Source: Spongilla lacustris (lineage: Eukaryota > Porifera > Demospongiae > Spongillida > Spongillidae). Taken from it: DNA of 64,000 bases. Positions 34,978 to 46,346 of the stretch are shown here, one piece after another (position 1 is the first letter of the stretch; each line of letters begins with the position of its first letter). The stretch spans positions 2,286,171-2,350,170 of the forward strand of contig OX442425.1 in NCBI GenBank assembly GCA_949361645.1, given 5' to 3'. Below the pieces are notes generated by a model. The model made no database searches, was not told the origin of the DNA, and saw only the letters and a program-made list of their open reading frames with translations. The position numbers were made by a program, and so were the translations under genes.

Positions 34978-35784
34978 GCGGGACCAATGCTAAACAGCTT
35001 CCGCTGCCCCTGGGGGAACATGTTCTACCTAGGGGACTGATCAAGGTGGAAGTGCGGAAGGGAACAGATAGTGCAAGATTACCTCTATTGGTTGTGGACG
35101 GAACGGGACCACCACTGTTTGGGCGAAATTGGCTGGCAAAGATCCCTATTGACTGGAGTTACATCAAATTCCTGACATGCAGCACAACAGTTACATTGTG
35201 GCAGCAACGACTTGAAGAACTGATGACCAAGTACCCAGGCCTGGTACAAGAGTCCATTGGAAAGATGGCGGATGTAAAGGCTCATCAAGTTTTGGAGAGG
35301 GAGAAAAGGTGATGGTTTGTGACACTGGACTGGACACACACGTTTGCAGCCGGCTACAATCACTCAGAAGTTAGGTGTCAAGTCCTACCTGGTTGACTTA
35401 GGAAATGGTGGTGTGTGGAAACGACATGCAGACCAGATCAGGCCAGCTGACGAGAGGTTAACAATGGAAGAACCAGATGAAGGGGACCGCCCAGTCCCAC
35501 TGTCAAGATGCATAGAACCAGTTCTGCAACCTCCTAATGAGATGGTCATACCACTGCCTAGGGAATCTGAGGGCCAGGGAACGAGAGGATTGGAGGGGGT
35601 AGCACCCCAAGAAGCACCTCTATCTCAGGAGACACAGGAAGAAACATCCCTATCTCAGGAGAGACTTCAACCACGTGAGGCTACTCCGCAGCAGATACCC
35701 AGACGAAGTGGAAGGGGGATTAAGAAACCTGCTCGGTATACGGATGGGGGGGAATTGAATGGAGGGGAGGAATGTGGAGTATAA
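34978..35784 (+). pseudogene. Gypsy protease/RT start and integrase C-end (right part of interrupted element)
   Basis: It continues the element broken at 22228. 35041-35312 encodes VEVRKGTDSARLPLLVVDG and GPPLFGRNWLAKI, the protease end and linker to RT. Most of RT, RNase H and the integrase core are then missing. 35313-35784 encodes the integrase C-tail (QKLGVKSYLVDLGNGGVWKR, HADQIRP, RRSGRGIKKPARYTDGG). An internal deletion near 35312-35345 and the nested insertion make it non-functional. No LTR pair was recognised. Confidence 0.75.
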
Positions 35785-35868
35785 GCCAGATTAATTTTAT
35801 GATGTGCATTTATCCGTGTGCCGTATATCTGTAATTATTCTTAATAATCACTGCTCGCTGAGTGCATG

Positions 35869-37097
35869 CTAGCTAGCCCCAGTGTATCCATCGCCATCCT
35901 GTTCGTGGACTTCACAATCAGTCCACAGCTGGAACGGACGGCCCAGCAAGTAATGTCTGAATTGCTTCATTCCGTACACCAATGCCAGACACTCTCGTTG
36001 GATGACACTATAGTTGGCTTCAGATTTGGATAGCACCCGACTAACATATCCAATCACATAGCCATCTTGCTGCAGTATAGCACCTAACCCAACTGCATTT
36101 GTTTGTAGCATAAATTGACTAGCTCCTTTGTCAAACCTTGGGTACATCAAAACAGGAGCACTTGTCAATTTTGTCTTCATGGTTTGAAAAGCTGTCTCAC
36201 ACTCAGTAGTCCAGCAAAATGGGTTGTCCTACTGTGTCAGTTTGTGCAGAGGAGCTGCAATGTCCGAAAAGTGACAGATGAACTTCCAATAATAGGAAGC
36301 CAAACCTAAGAATTGCCGTACCTCTGTAGCACTGCTTGGTGTTGGCCATTCTACCACTGCTTTCACTTTTGGAGTTACACCGGCTGCACAGAAGACATGT
36401 CCCAGATATGTCACCTGTGGCATTCCTATTTGACATTTTCTCCATCTCAGTGTCAGTCCTGCTGTCTTCAACCGTGAGAAGATTGAGGGTAGGTGCTTCT
36501 TGTGCTCTTCTTCACTGGCTGAGTGAATCAGTACGTCCTCAAGACAGGTGGTCACAAAAGGCAGCCCTCTGGTAATTTTGTCCATTAGCCTCTGAAAAGA
36601 GCTAGGTGCCCCACACAGTCCAAAAGGCATCCTCGTAAACTTAAATGATCCCATTCCTGGCCCAGGAGAGAAAGCTGTCCTCTCTGTCATTGACATCTAC
36701 TGGAAGCTGCCAATATCCACTCTGTAGATCCAGCTTGCTGAATATTGCAGCTCCTGCCAGCCTGTCTTAGACTTCTTCCATCAGTGGAAGTGCATGGGTA
36801 TGCATCCTTGATGGTGAGCTTGTTTATCTCACAATAGTCCACACATATCCTTATCTCTCCAGAGTTCTTCCTCACATATACAGCAGGGGCTAACCAGGGG
36901 CTGCTACTCTCCACAATAATCCCTTTTTGCAATATTTTTTGGATCTGTTCTTCCACTTCATCACGGAAATGGGCTGGGATTCTTCGAGCTGGAATTCGTA
37001 CAGGTGATCCAGTGGTGTTGATCTGGTGTGAAGCAACCAATGTTGTACCAGGTAGTGTGATGAACAGGTTCTGGTACTCATTTACTACTGTTGCCAA
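35869..37097 (-). pseudogene. Gypsy pol fragment (RT to RNase H), minus strand
   Basis: Reading 37097 to 35869 it shows the RT entry (RIPARRIPAHFRDEVEEQIQ, KGIIVESSSPWLAPAVYVRK), a frame break near 36690-36770, RT core (FTRMPFGLCGAPSSFQRLMD) and RNase H start (FMLQTNAVGLGAILQQDGY, VIQRECLALVYGMKQFRHYL). The catalytic YxDD box reads CLEDV, so the RT site is mutated. It is truncated at both ends and lies head-to-head with the next fragment. Confidence 0.8.
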
Positions 37098-39535
37098 GCC
37101 TACATATGGTACCGAAGGCAGCTGGAGGTTGGCGTCCTTGTGGTGACTACAGGCGTCTTAATGATGTCACAGTACCTGACCGGTACCCAGTGCCCCATAT
37201 TCAGGACTTTTCAAACCACCTCGCTGGCAAAACCATCTTCTCCAAGATCGACCTGGTGTGCAGCTATCACCAGATTCCTGTTGCTGATGAAGATATTCCA
37301 AAGACTGCCATTATAACACCCTTCGGGCTGTATGAGTTCCTGAGGATGCCTTTTGGCCTCAAGAATTCTGCCCAAGCTTTCCAGCGTCTTATGGATACAG
37401 TTTGCCGGGGTTTAGATTTCACCTTCGTTTATATCGATGATATCTTGGTGGCTAGCAACAACATTGAGACACACAAAGAACACCTCCGCCTGCTTTTTCA
37501 GCGCTTACAAGAATTTGGCATGGTGATTAATGTCTCGAAATGTCAGTTTGGCCGTGATACCATCGATTTCTTGGGCCATTGCATCAATAGCACTGGATCT
37601 TTTCCATTACCTGACAAGGTACAGGCTATCTCAGAGTTCAACCAACCAGTGACCATAAAAGGGCTACAAGAATTTGTGGGCATGGTAAATTTCTATCGTC
37701 GATTCATTCCAGCCGCTGCACAATTGATGTCTCCATTATTTGATGCACTGGAAGGCAAGCCAAAAACACTGGTTTGGAATGATGTTATGGTGAAAGCTTT
37801 CCAAGACACCAAGAAAGCATTAGTTGAGGCCACTTTACTCACGCACCCCCGTCCTGACGCGTCTATTTCACTCACAGTGGATGCCTCTGACCACGCAGTA
37901 GGTGCAGTCCTTCAACAGCTTCTGAATGACACGTAGCATCCTCTTGCATTCTTCAGCAAAAAATTGAGACCCCCTGAAAAAAAGTACAGTGCCTTTGATA
38001 GGGAATTACTCGCCTTATACCTTGGCATACGGCATTTCCGATATTTTCTAGAGGGCCGTTCATTTGTTGCCTATACCGACCACAAACCACTCACATTCTG
38101 TATGTCCAAAATGTCTGAACCATGGTCGAGTAGACAGCAACGTCACCTTTCCTACATTTCTGAGTTCACTACAGACATTTGGCACATCCAGGGGAAAGGC
38201 AATATAGTAGCTGACACACTGTCAAGAGCGAACATCGACTCCATTCAGTTGGGAATAGACTACTGTGGAATGGCTGCAGATCAAAGAGATGACCCTGAGG
38301 TACAAGCTCTCCGCACTGCTACCTCCAGCCTACAAGTAGAAGACATCCCTTTTGGAGTACAAGGTGTTACACTCCTCTGCGACACATCCACTGGCCACGC
38401 AAGACCAATTGTACCTGCTGGGTGGAGACGTCAGGTTTTTGACCTGGTCCATGGTTTATCACACCCCTCCGTGCGGGCCACGAGGAAGCTGATTGCCTCA
38501 AAGTTTATCTGGAATGGCCTACAGAAACAAGTGGGAAATTGGGCTAAAGCATGCATCCCTTGTCAAACTTCCAAGATTCAAAGGCATATCAAAGCCCCGC
38601 TAGACAAGTTCACGGTTCCTCATCGCCGTTTTGACCATATTCATGTTGACCTTGTGGGACCTTTACCACCCTCCAACGGCTTTACCCACCTCCTCACAGT
38701 TGTGGATCGTTTCTCCCGCTGGCCAGAAGCCATTCCCCTTAATGACACAGCTGCCGCTGTTTGTGCCCAGGCTCTTGTCTCGAACTGGATTGCCCGTTTC
38801 GGCATTCCTGTCGACATGTCATCCGACAGAGGACCCCAATTTACCTCGCAGTTGTGGTCATCTGTTGCACAATTGTTAGGCACTCAACTCCATCACACGA
38901 CAGCCTACCACCCACAATCCAATGGTCTGGTAGAACGGTTCCATCGCCACCCCAAAGCTGCCTTGAAAGCTCGCCTCACAGGACCTAACTGGTTGAACGA
39001 GTTACCATGGGTACTGTTAGGGATTCGAACAGCACCTAAAGAAGACTTGGGTTGTTCAATCATAACACACACTCCGACTACAATTCTCAACTCCAACAAC
39101 TCCGAAATCAAGTCCGTACACTGGTGCCTATCCCTACCTCCCAACATGGAATGGCACCTGCCTCCATTCCACACACCCTACAGCAAGCCAAGTTTGTGTT
39201 CATTCGTCGTGACGCTCATCGCACTCCTCTGCAACGCCCTTACGAAGGCCCCTTCAAGGTCCTTCAACCAGGTCACAAAACGTTTAAGATTGACATTGGG
39301 GGGCAGACTGAAACAATTTCAATTGACAGACTCAAGCCTGCACACATTGATTTGGAAAATCCAGTTCAAGTTGCACAACCCAGACCCCGAGGACGACCGA
39401 AGAAGTCCCAAGCAGAACATACATCCCTTCCGATCACAGGCACGCCCAACATTTCTGCACCACGGTGTACCAGATCGGGCCGTCAAGTCCAACCGCCACA
39501 TCGTTACATCTCTGTGTCTGAGGGGGGAGTGGTGT
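37091..39535 (+). pseudogene. Gypsy pol (RT, RNase H, integrase), 5'-truncated
   Basis: It starts abruptly inside RT ([20 protein letters not shown]) and keeps an intact catalytic box ([11 protein letters not shown]). An in-frame TAG at 37934-37936 falls in RNase H, then FVAYTDHKPLTFC. The integrase has its zinc region (HGLSHPSVRATRKLI, CIPCQ), DDE residues in HVDLVGPL, SDRGPQFTS and NGLVERFHRH. A frame shift near 39050 moves the C-tail (FVFIRRDAHRTPLQRPYEGP, FKVLQPGHKTFKIDIGG) to another frame, ending at 39535. A purine tract GAGGGGGGAGTGG (39520-39532) followed by TGTAGCGGAAGG marks the probable 3' LTR start. No upstream gag is present. Confidence 0.85.
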
Positions 39536-39686
39536 AGCGGAAGGGATTTACGGGATATATAAGTTTATGTGTTGTTATCACGTGATCAGTTAAATTGATT
39601 TAAAAAAGTGTGCAACACGCTACAGTACATTTGAATGTCATGCATGCGTACAGTATGGCTAAACGTGTGTATACATGTACTGTACT

Positions 39687-40562
39687 GCTTTAGATTAGTT
39701 GATGTACACGTAGAGCTATGCACAAGTGTGTATGGTTCCTACACATACAAAGAAGCAGCATTACATGTAGCTTAGATCCCCATGGCAGCCAGCCTAACCT
39801 GATCATACTCCATAGACATTTGTTCGCAACGTCCATCTGCCTCAATGAGCCAGAGACCTGAACGCAATTGATCTGTGTTCTGTATGAATGGTTGGCAAAG
39901 CTGTCCTAAATAGAAAGCATTTTCAGGTGTCCCATTTTTGACATGTAATGCTGCAGCTACAATTTGTATGGTACCGTACACATTTGTCGTACTAAATCAC
40001 CATATCCGTCGACATGTTGCAGATGCATGAGCATCCACACACTGTACCTTTTTCTTGTGTCGTGCTTTTCATCCTCGCACAGCTGAAAATGGTGTGCTGA
40101 ATGTATATGTGTACTGTGTGTGCTGTTTTAGATTAGTTGATGTACATGTAGAACTATGCACAAGTGTTTATGGTTCCTACACATACAAAGAAGCAGCATT
40201 ACATGTAGCTTAGATCCCCGTGGCAGCCAGCCTAACCTGATCGTACTCCATAGACATTTGTCCGCAACGTCCATCTGCCTCAATGAGCCAGAGACCTGAA
40301 CGCAATTGATCTGTGTTCTGTATGAATGGTTGGCAAAGCTGTCCTAAATAGAAAGCATTTTCAGGTGTCCCATTTTTGACATGTAATGCTGCGGCTACAA
40401 TTTTGTATGGTACCATACACATTTGTCATACCAAATCTCGACGTATTGCAAATGCATGATGGTGTGAGCATAAAAAAGACCATCACTCCACACACTGTAC
40501 CTTTTTTCTTGTGTCGTGCTTTTCATCCTCGCACAGCTGAAAATGGTGTGCTCATTGTGAAA
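39687..40562. repeat. 438-bp tandem duplication with a conserved minus-strand frame
   Basis: Two units (about 39687-40124 and 40125-40562) share most bases. Each contains a minus-strand frame, 39981-39772 and 40422-40210, reading VAAALHVKNGTPENAFYLGQ and LCQPFIQNTDQLRSGLWLIE, ending at the same stop. Replacements between the units are few. The frame might be an exon with upstream acceptor sequence, but no family is recognised. Confidence 0.7.
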
Positions 40563-43100
40563 ACAAAGATGAGTTATTGTGCTACTCAACCTGAGGGGTC
40601 AGCTGGTTGTTTTGTTTGTCCAGGTGCACTTGCATCATCAGGTGGGGGATAGGCATCTGAGAAGCTTGTAGAACATGATGCTTGGTGAGGTGCTGTTGGC
40701 AAAGTTTGTATTGCGCTGTAATTCCTTCATTCATATTGTACGCAGGCCACATCGCATTCACAAGATGTGCATGCATATGTAGGTGGGTTTATGTGCTGGT
40801 TGATGTATCTGAATCATGCCACTTGTGTTGTCTCACACTAACAGCCAAGGTGTTGCAACCTGCCAATCTGTCGTCAGCTGCTCATCTAGAGCCAGTCTTT
40901 ATGTATAAGGGCGCGCAGGTAATTTTGTTTTCTTTCGAGCCAAAGGGTACGTACGTGTACGTGAAGGTAAGGCGCATTTTCATGCAGTATCGGGTTAATA
41001 ACTGCTGGGAGGGGTACAGTTGACATAAACCACCTTCTAATGAGTTCCATCACCACGTGAACTCATTAGCGGTGGGTCGTAGGGATCGCTAGGAACACAA
41101 ACACCTAGCCTAACATCACTATGAATGGGGCATATTTTCCCAATGTGGGATATGCAAATTGTCGCAATGTGCGAGCCGCTATTGTACCTGGACTTATATG
41201 TCCCTACCTAAGACTACCATATCTACAAGACCTACATGTACATGTGTACATCTATTTAACTACTGGCATGTACTTATGTACATGTAGGACTACCTGGACC
41301 TACATGAATTTGGTTTTACCAGAGGGCGCACGAAAACTGGGGGGGAGGAGGGGATGCAGTCGAAGGGGTACATTTGTACATGCCCTGTTGTGCTCCACCG
41401 CTTTGTTGACATTTGTCAGCAAGTATTCGGACTTTTTTTTTTACGTATGACACAACATGTAATCTACTCGCGGGTATATGTAATCATCAACAGAAGCGTG
41501 TGTGGCTGGGGGGGGGGGGGGGGGGGGGGGGGGGCAATTGCTGCCAGATGGGTGGCATTTCATATGTGTGTGGGGGGGGGGGGGGGGGGTAATGAATGAC
41601 AGGGGCCTGTTGGGCAAGCACTAGTCCTGATGTCTTGGTTGAGCTTTGCATTCGACCTAATGGGAGGGGATGGAGTGTGCTTTGTGCATGATGCTGAGGG
41701 GCTTTGGTTTTATGGTAGGGGCATTTGTTCTGATGCATAACCATCACTTTTTCCCTCTAGGTTTCAATATCAGGAGCTGCGAATTTGTTTAAATGTCTGT
41801 TTGCAACTGTTTTCACGGAGATGTGCTACCATCAAGTATCTATGATGCTACTTAGGCACTTATCTTTTTTTGTTTTGTTTGGTGCTCATCATATGACACT
41901 AGACTTGCTTGTAACTGTGATAGCCATCCGATGAGGAAGAAGAGCATCAGGGTCTTTGTGGTTATTGTCAATTAATTTGTAAACGTAACTCAGTGATGGG
42001 GAAGGGCAGCATGACCCGTCGACCTGATCACTACGGTAAATGTATTAACCTATAAGAAGTCCGATATCTTGACATGAAATAAACGTTTAAGATACGGGTT
42101 CTAGCTTGCCAATGTGTTCGGCTCTAGAGAAACGCCCACGCTGCCGGTCCGCCCATCGTTTACATCTCCCATATCACATTGAGTCGATGATTGACTACGG
42201 AAGGGGCTAAGAGAAACTATAAATGTAATAGCATATATCATAGGAAGTATCGCTTTATATTATCTCTGCTTTTACGATATATATGTTGCCCGCGCGATGA
42301 TCGCGATCGAGGCTTCATGGCAATAATGTATTGCTGCATAGAAAGGTGGCATAAAAAGTGCTGGTGGCGTGACGTGCACAACGGACGCTTCACCAATATT
42401 GAAAGAATGGGTAAATATGCATGGCGGATCAGCATATATGATGACATGTTGGGAGTTGGGACTCGGTCTCCCGTCATGAACTACTAGTAATTACGGACCG
42501 GCCACTTTGGACGAAGCCGACATCATCACTAAGGCTTTCGGTCATCTGCAGTGCGTGTTCAATCTGTGTTTACGGGAGCTACAATTACTTTTACTTACTT
42601 AGTATTAGTAATACGTCATCGGCTTTGTATGCGTCTCGTGAGCTAGGCCATTAATTAAAAAACATTATTGATAAATGACATAATTGTTAATAAATGTTAC
42701 GTAACATGTCTACTTAACGAATAAATTAGTGCGGTAGAAATTAATTTTTTGTCTTGATTTTTGTACAAGAATGGCTCATGATATAAATCTATAAATTACA
42801 GATTCACAATCAGACCGATTTATCGTACTTAGTACATGTGTTTAAAAATCAATTTGAAAAGAAGTGCTAAATGTCCGCCTATGTATGGGCCATATGATGT
42901 GCCTCACGGCTGTTTGCGGCTGGGCTAAAGCTGTGATGTTCGTACGTCATTATACAAGTTGCATGTTTTTAGCGAGCCATATACCACACATGCTACTCCC
43001 GCACACACCCTACGGTCCATGGTTACAGGATAAATGAACATACACAACATTAATAATAATCTATCAATTGTATTTAGTTAATGGTCTTGTTATTAATTCC
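40563..43100. other. Upstream of micro-exon copy 2, no gene seen
   Basis: Contains poly-G tracts (41509-41534, 41571-41589) and short frames without similarity. I looked for a signal-peptide exon equivalent to 3173-3256 in the 600 bp before 43107 and did not find one. Confidence 0.4.
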
Positions 43101-43106
43101 TTCCAG

Positions 43107-43130
43107 CAATATAGCAATATAGGACCGTGC
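43107..43130 (+). CDS. Micro-exon gene copy 2, 24-nt exon
   Basis: Acceptor AATTCCTTCCAG, 24 nt in phase 0 reading QYSNIGPC, donor GTAAGT at 43131. The same length, phase and Gln/Gly/Cys positions occur as in the copy 1 exon (QVNYQGLC, 4050-4073), but five of eight residues differ. The following intron is split by a 2.1-kb foldback insertion. Confidence 0.75.
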
Positions 43131-43204
43131 GTAAGTTTTTGGTATCACCTTACATGCGGCTTGCTGTTGTATCATTCATCTTGTACACTTCTCGCGATCG
43201 TCAC

Positions 43205-45321
43205 TAGCCTCGTCCCCAGGCCCTGTTTTATTAAAGTTACGGGGGGGAAAAACAGGGCCTGGTAGACACTGCCAGGGTCGAAGCGCGCATGCGCTAGTTT
43301 GTCCCAGAATACCTGGGGAAACCGTAATTTCCTTTTGGAAACCATTCCGTATAGTCGTCTGATTTCGCGATGGCGTATTCTCTTGAGTTCCGAGAAGCGG
43401 TGCCTTATTCTTTATCGTGTCTTAACGAACGAAATCAGGCGAGCAGCATACGCCATCGCAAAATCAGACCAGTATACGGAATGGTTTCCAAAAGGAAATT
43501 ACGGTTACCCCAGGTATTTTGGGACAAACTAGGGCATTTTCCTAGTTGAGGTTCCGTCATTAGTATTCATTGCTACTACTCGAGGTTTTCCTATCGCTCT
43601 GTGACTCATGAATATAATTAGCACTCCGATGGATATAATTCAAGAGGTCAAAAATAATAGAGGCCAAATCTGGTTGGAGCGTTGAAAACTCATCGCTAAC
43701 AGGGTAAAGCTTCTTGCCTCAGCTCAACCTCACCCGCCTCCGAAATCCCCCCCCCCCCCCCCCCCTTTACCGGTACCGCCGCCGCCTCACCTAGTCTGAC
43801 GTAGCCATACCCTCCGCAAAGCGCGAGGGTATGGCTACGTCAGACTGCGCCTCACCCGCGCCTCTCCCCGCCTATTTTAACTACGTGCACCAATAAGGGC
43901 AACTAACGCAGTCCTTGGTAATGCTATGTTGTACACCCTCACCTTAATCAGCAGCCGTGCCGCATACGAAAATATCGCGTAGGTCAGGGGCTCAGGGCGC
44001 CGAGCTCAGCCGCTATATCCACTAATGGCTAACAAAAACTATAGTAGGCACTAGCCTAACCATGCGCTCAACAGCATCTGTATAGTAGCTACTGTAATAT
44101 GTACATGGATCGCAGCGGATCGTTCACTGTAGACTATTTAGTTGAAACGAACACGAGTTAACTCACGTGACGTATTACATACACCATTACGATCGTAGCT
44201 ATTTAAAAAATAAATAAATAATTCCCTACATGTATAGATAATTCTCTTTCAATTCCCAGGGTCGGACGCAGGGAGGGGGGGCAAAGGGTAGAGGGTAAGG
44301 GAAAGGGGGTGGGGGCGTCGCCCCCTCCCGCTCCAGCTAAGGGATATATATGGGGGAGCGCTGTAGCTCCCCCACTGGGGTCGTTCCAGCCGTTCACTTT
44401 CTCTCCAGCACGCTTCAGCTCAGGTTAACGGTTACAGGTTAACATAATAGTCTTATTATTTTTCATTGATCGCGATGCACAAGTGATATGGATTAACAAG
44501 TACATGTAATCCATATCACTAGTACTGACTACTGTGCATCGCGATCAATGAAAGGAATTAAAAGACTCGACGTAGAATTATTGAAAACGGCCCAGCCAAA
44601 ATACATGTAGCCGGCCTAGCCGTAGGGGAATTATTTTATTAATAGCTAAAGTATGTAATACGTCACGTGAGTTAACTCGTGTTCGTTTCAACTAAATAGT
44701 CTATACTGAACGATCCGCTTGCGATCCATGTGAATATAAGGCTTACAGTAGCTAGAGATGCTGTTGAGCACACGGTTAGGCTAGTACCTACTATAGTTTT
44801 TGTTAGCCATTAGTGGAGCAAAATATAGCGGCTGAGCTCGGCGCCCTGACCTACGCGATATGTTCGTATGCGGCACGGCTGCTGATTAAGGTGAGGGTGT
44901 ACAACATAGCATTACCAAGGACTGCGTTAGTTGCCCTTATTGGTGCACGTAGTTAAAATAGGCGGGGAGAGGCGTGGGTGAGGCGGCGGCGGTACCGGTG
45001 AAGGGGGGGGGGGGGGGGAATTTCGGTGGCGGGTGAGGTTGAGCTGAGGCAAGAAGCTTTGGCCTGTTAGCGATGAGTTTTCAACGCTCAAACCAGATTT
45101 GGCCTCTATTATTTTTGACCTCTGGAATTATATCCATCGGAGTGCTAATTATATTCATGAGTCACAGAGCGATAGGAAAACCTTGAATCCGTAGTAGTAG
45201 CAATGAATACTAATGACGGAACCTCAACTAGGAAAATGCCCAAACTAGCGCATGCGCGCTTCGACCCTGGCAGTGTCTACTAGGCCCTGCTTTAATAAAA
45301 CAGGGCCTGGGGACGAGGCTA
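43205..45321. mobile_element. 2.1-kb foldback element in an intron of micro-exon copy 2
   Basis: Tips TAGCCTCGTCCCCAGGCCCTG (43205 on) and its complement (to 45321) with ~1-kb inverted arms and a turn near 44495. GATCGTCAC occurs immediately before (43196-43204) and after (45322-45330), a 9-bp target duplication; copy 1 has the single uninterrupted site (AATCGTCAC, 4132-4140). The left arm holds extra insertions absent from the right: a 234-bp palindrome (43298-43531) and a 56-bp hairpin (43792-43847). A GC-rich hAT-end-like piece lies near the turn (44263-44400). No protein is encoded. Confidence 0.9.
43792..43847. mobile_element. 56-bp hairpin MITE nested in the foldback element
   Basis: TAGTCTGACGTAGCCATACC pairs with GGTATGGCTACGTCAGACT(G). 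CGCCTCACC lies on both sides (43783-43791 and 43848-43856). The opposite arm of the host palindrome lacks it, which shows the empty site. Confidence 0.8.
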
Positions 45322-45338
45322 GATCGTCACCATAACAG

Positions 45339-46213
45339 AATGTAAGTTATGCGCCTGTTTGATGGATATATTCACTTAAGTTCTATTGCCTTTTACTTTC
45401 AGTGCGTAAGTTTTGTATAAGTACATGTAGTGGATTTTGTGCGTCATTTCTCTTGTGACAATATTTTGTGGCTCCTAATTTAACGCTAATTGCACCTGAT
45501 CCTCGAATTGCAGTACACTGTAAGTATTTATCATTATGAAACAAAGCAATGTAGTAATAATTTTTAATTCCTCGCTATATTCCATTCATTAAGAACGTAA
45601 GTAATCCGTTTGTAAATGTATAGTGGTGCACTTATTTCAGTGTTCAATCAACGTAAACTTGCAAATTGCTCAGTGTGTAAGTTATTTTGATACAATAAAT
45701 TAATAAATTTTTGACACCTCATCTCTTCCTTCTAGGACGTAAGTCCAATATATCTCAATGTACTGATTATTATATTAAGCTCATAACGTCATTATCGTCT
45801 CAACAAACATTTAGCGGGTATGGATTACAGTATTTTTAATACTGTACATGTAATGGATAAATATGTATTTTTTTTTCCCATTGACCACAATGTTGAACTC
45901 AGAATGTAAGTTAGACAATCAAATTCATTGCATATTAAATTTTACTGATTTATTCCATGTCGCATATATTGATGCGTTTAGTGGGTAAGTAACAGACAAA
46001 TGTATGATATATGTTAAATGCTTCACTTCTAAAAATGTTTATTTCCACACAACGTATTCCAGCAAGTAAGCCAGTTGACATGCTGTCATTTGATCTATTT
46101 GATTTTGATTTCTTAAATTCTATTAATGCAGTATGTAAGTACACAAATACAATAATATTTACATTATTAATGACGGACATACAACACTGCTGCTATACAT
46201 TCTATTCAAGCAA
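45339..46213 (+). CDS. Micro-exon array, copy 2, part homologous to copy 1
   Basis: All exons are in phase 0: 45339-45341 AAT; 45403-45405 TGC; 45514-45519 TACACT; 45594-45596 AAC; 45641-45676 (36 nt, CSINVNLQIAQC, open, unlike copy 1); 45736-45738 GAC; 45815-45817 CGG; 45903-45905 AAT; 45982-45984 TGG; 46063-46065 CAA; 46132-46134 TAT; 46211-46213 CAA. Each has AG immediately before and GTAAGT or near-consensus immediately after (GTATGG after 45817). Order, sizes and most codons equal copy 1. Differences from copy 1 at V/T, N/D, W/R, T/N and F/Y alter the amino acid, while AG and GT are kept. The encoded product would be a short Cys- and Asn-rich secreted peptide. Confidence 0.75.
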
Positions 46214-46346
46214 GTAAGTCACTTCTTTCTTACTGATTACTTGTTTGAATATATATCATTCATATTTCACCATTATTTGGCGGGATTTACTACTTATGTA
46301 TTCCACTACACAACAATGCAATATTGTCTTATCGCACATGAAATAG

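Noticed and set aside
42191..42487. 98-codon plus-strand frame upstream of micro-exon copy 2
   Set aside because: It was considered as a possible first exon, but it has no signal peptide, no good donor and no similarity to the copy 1 exon 1.
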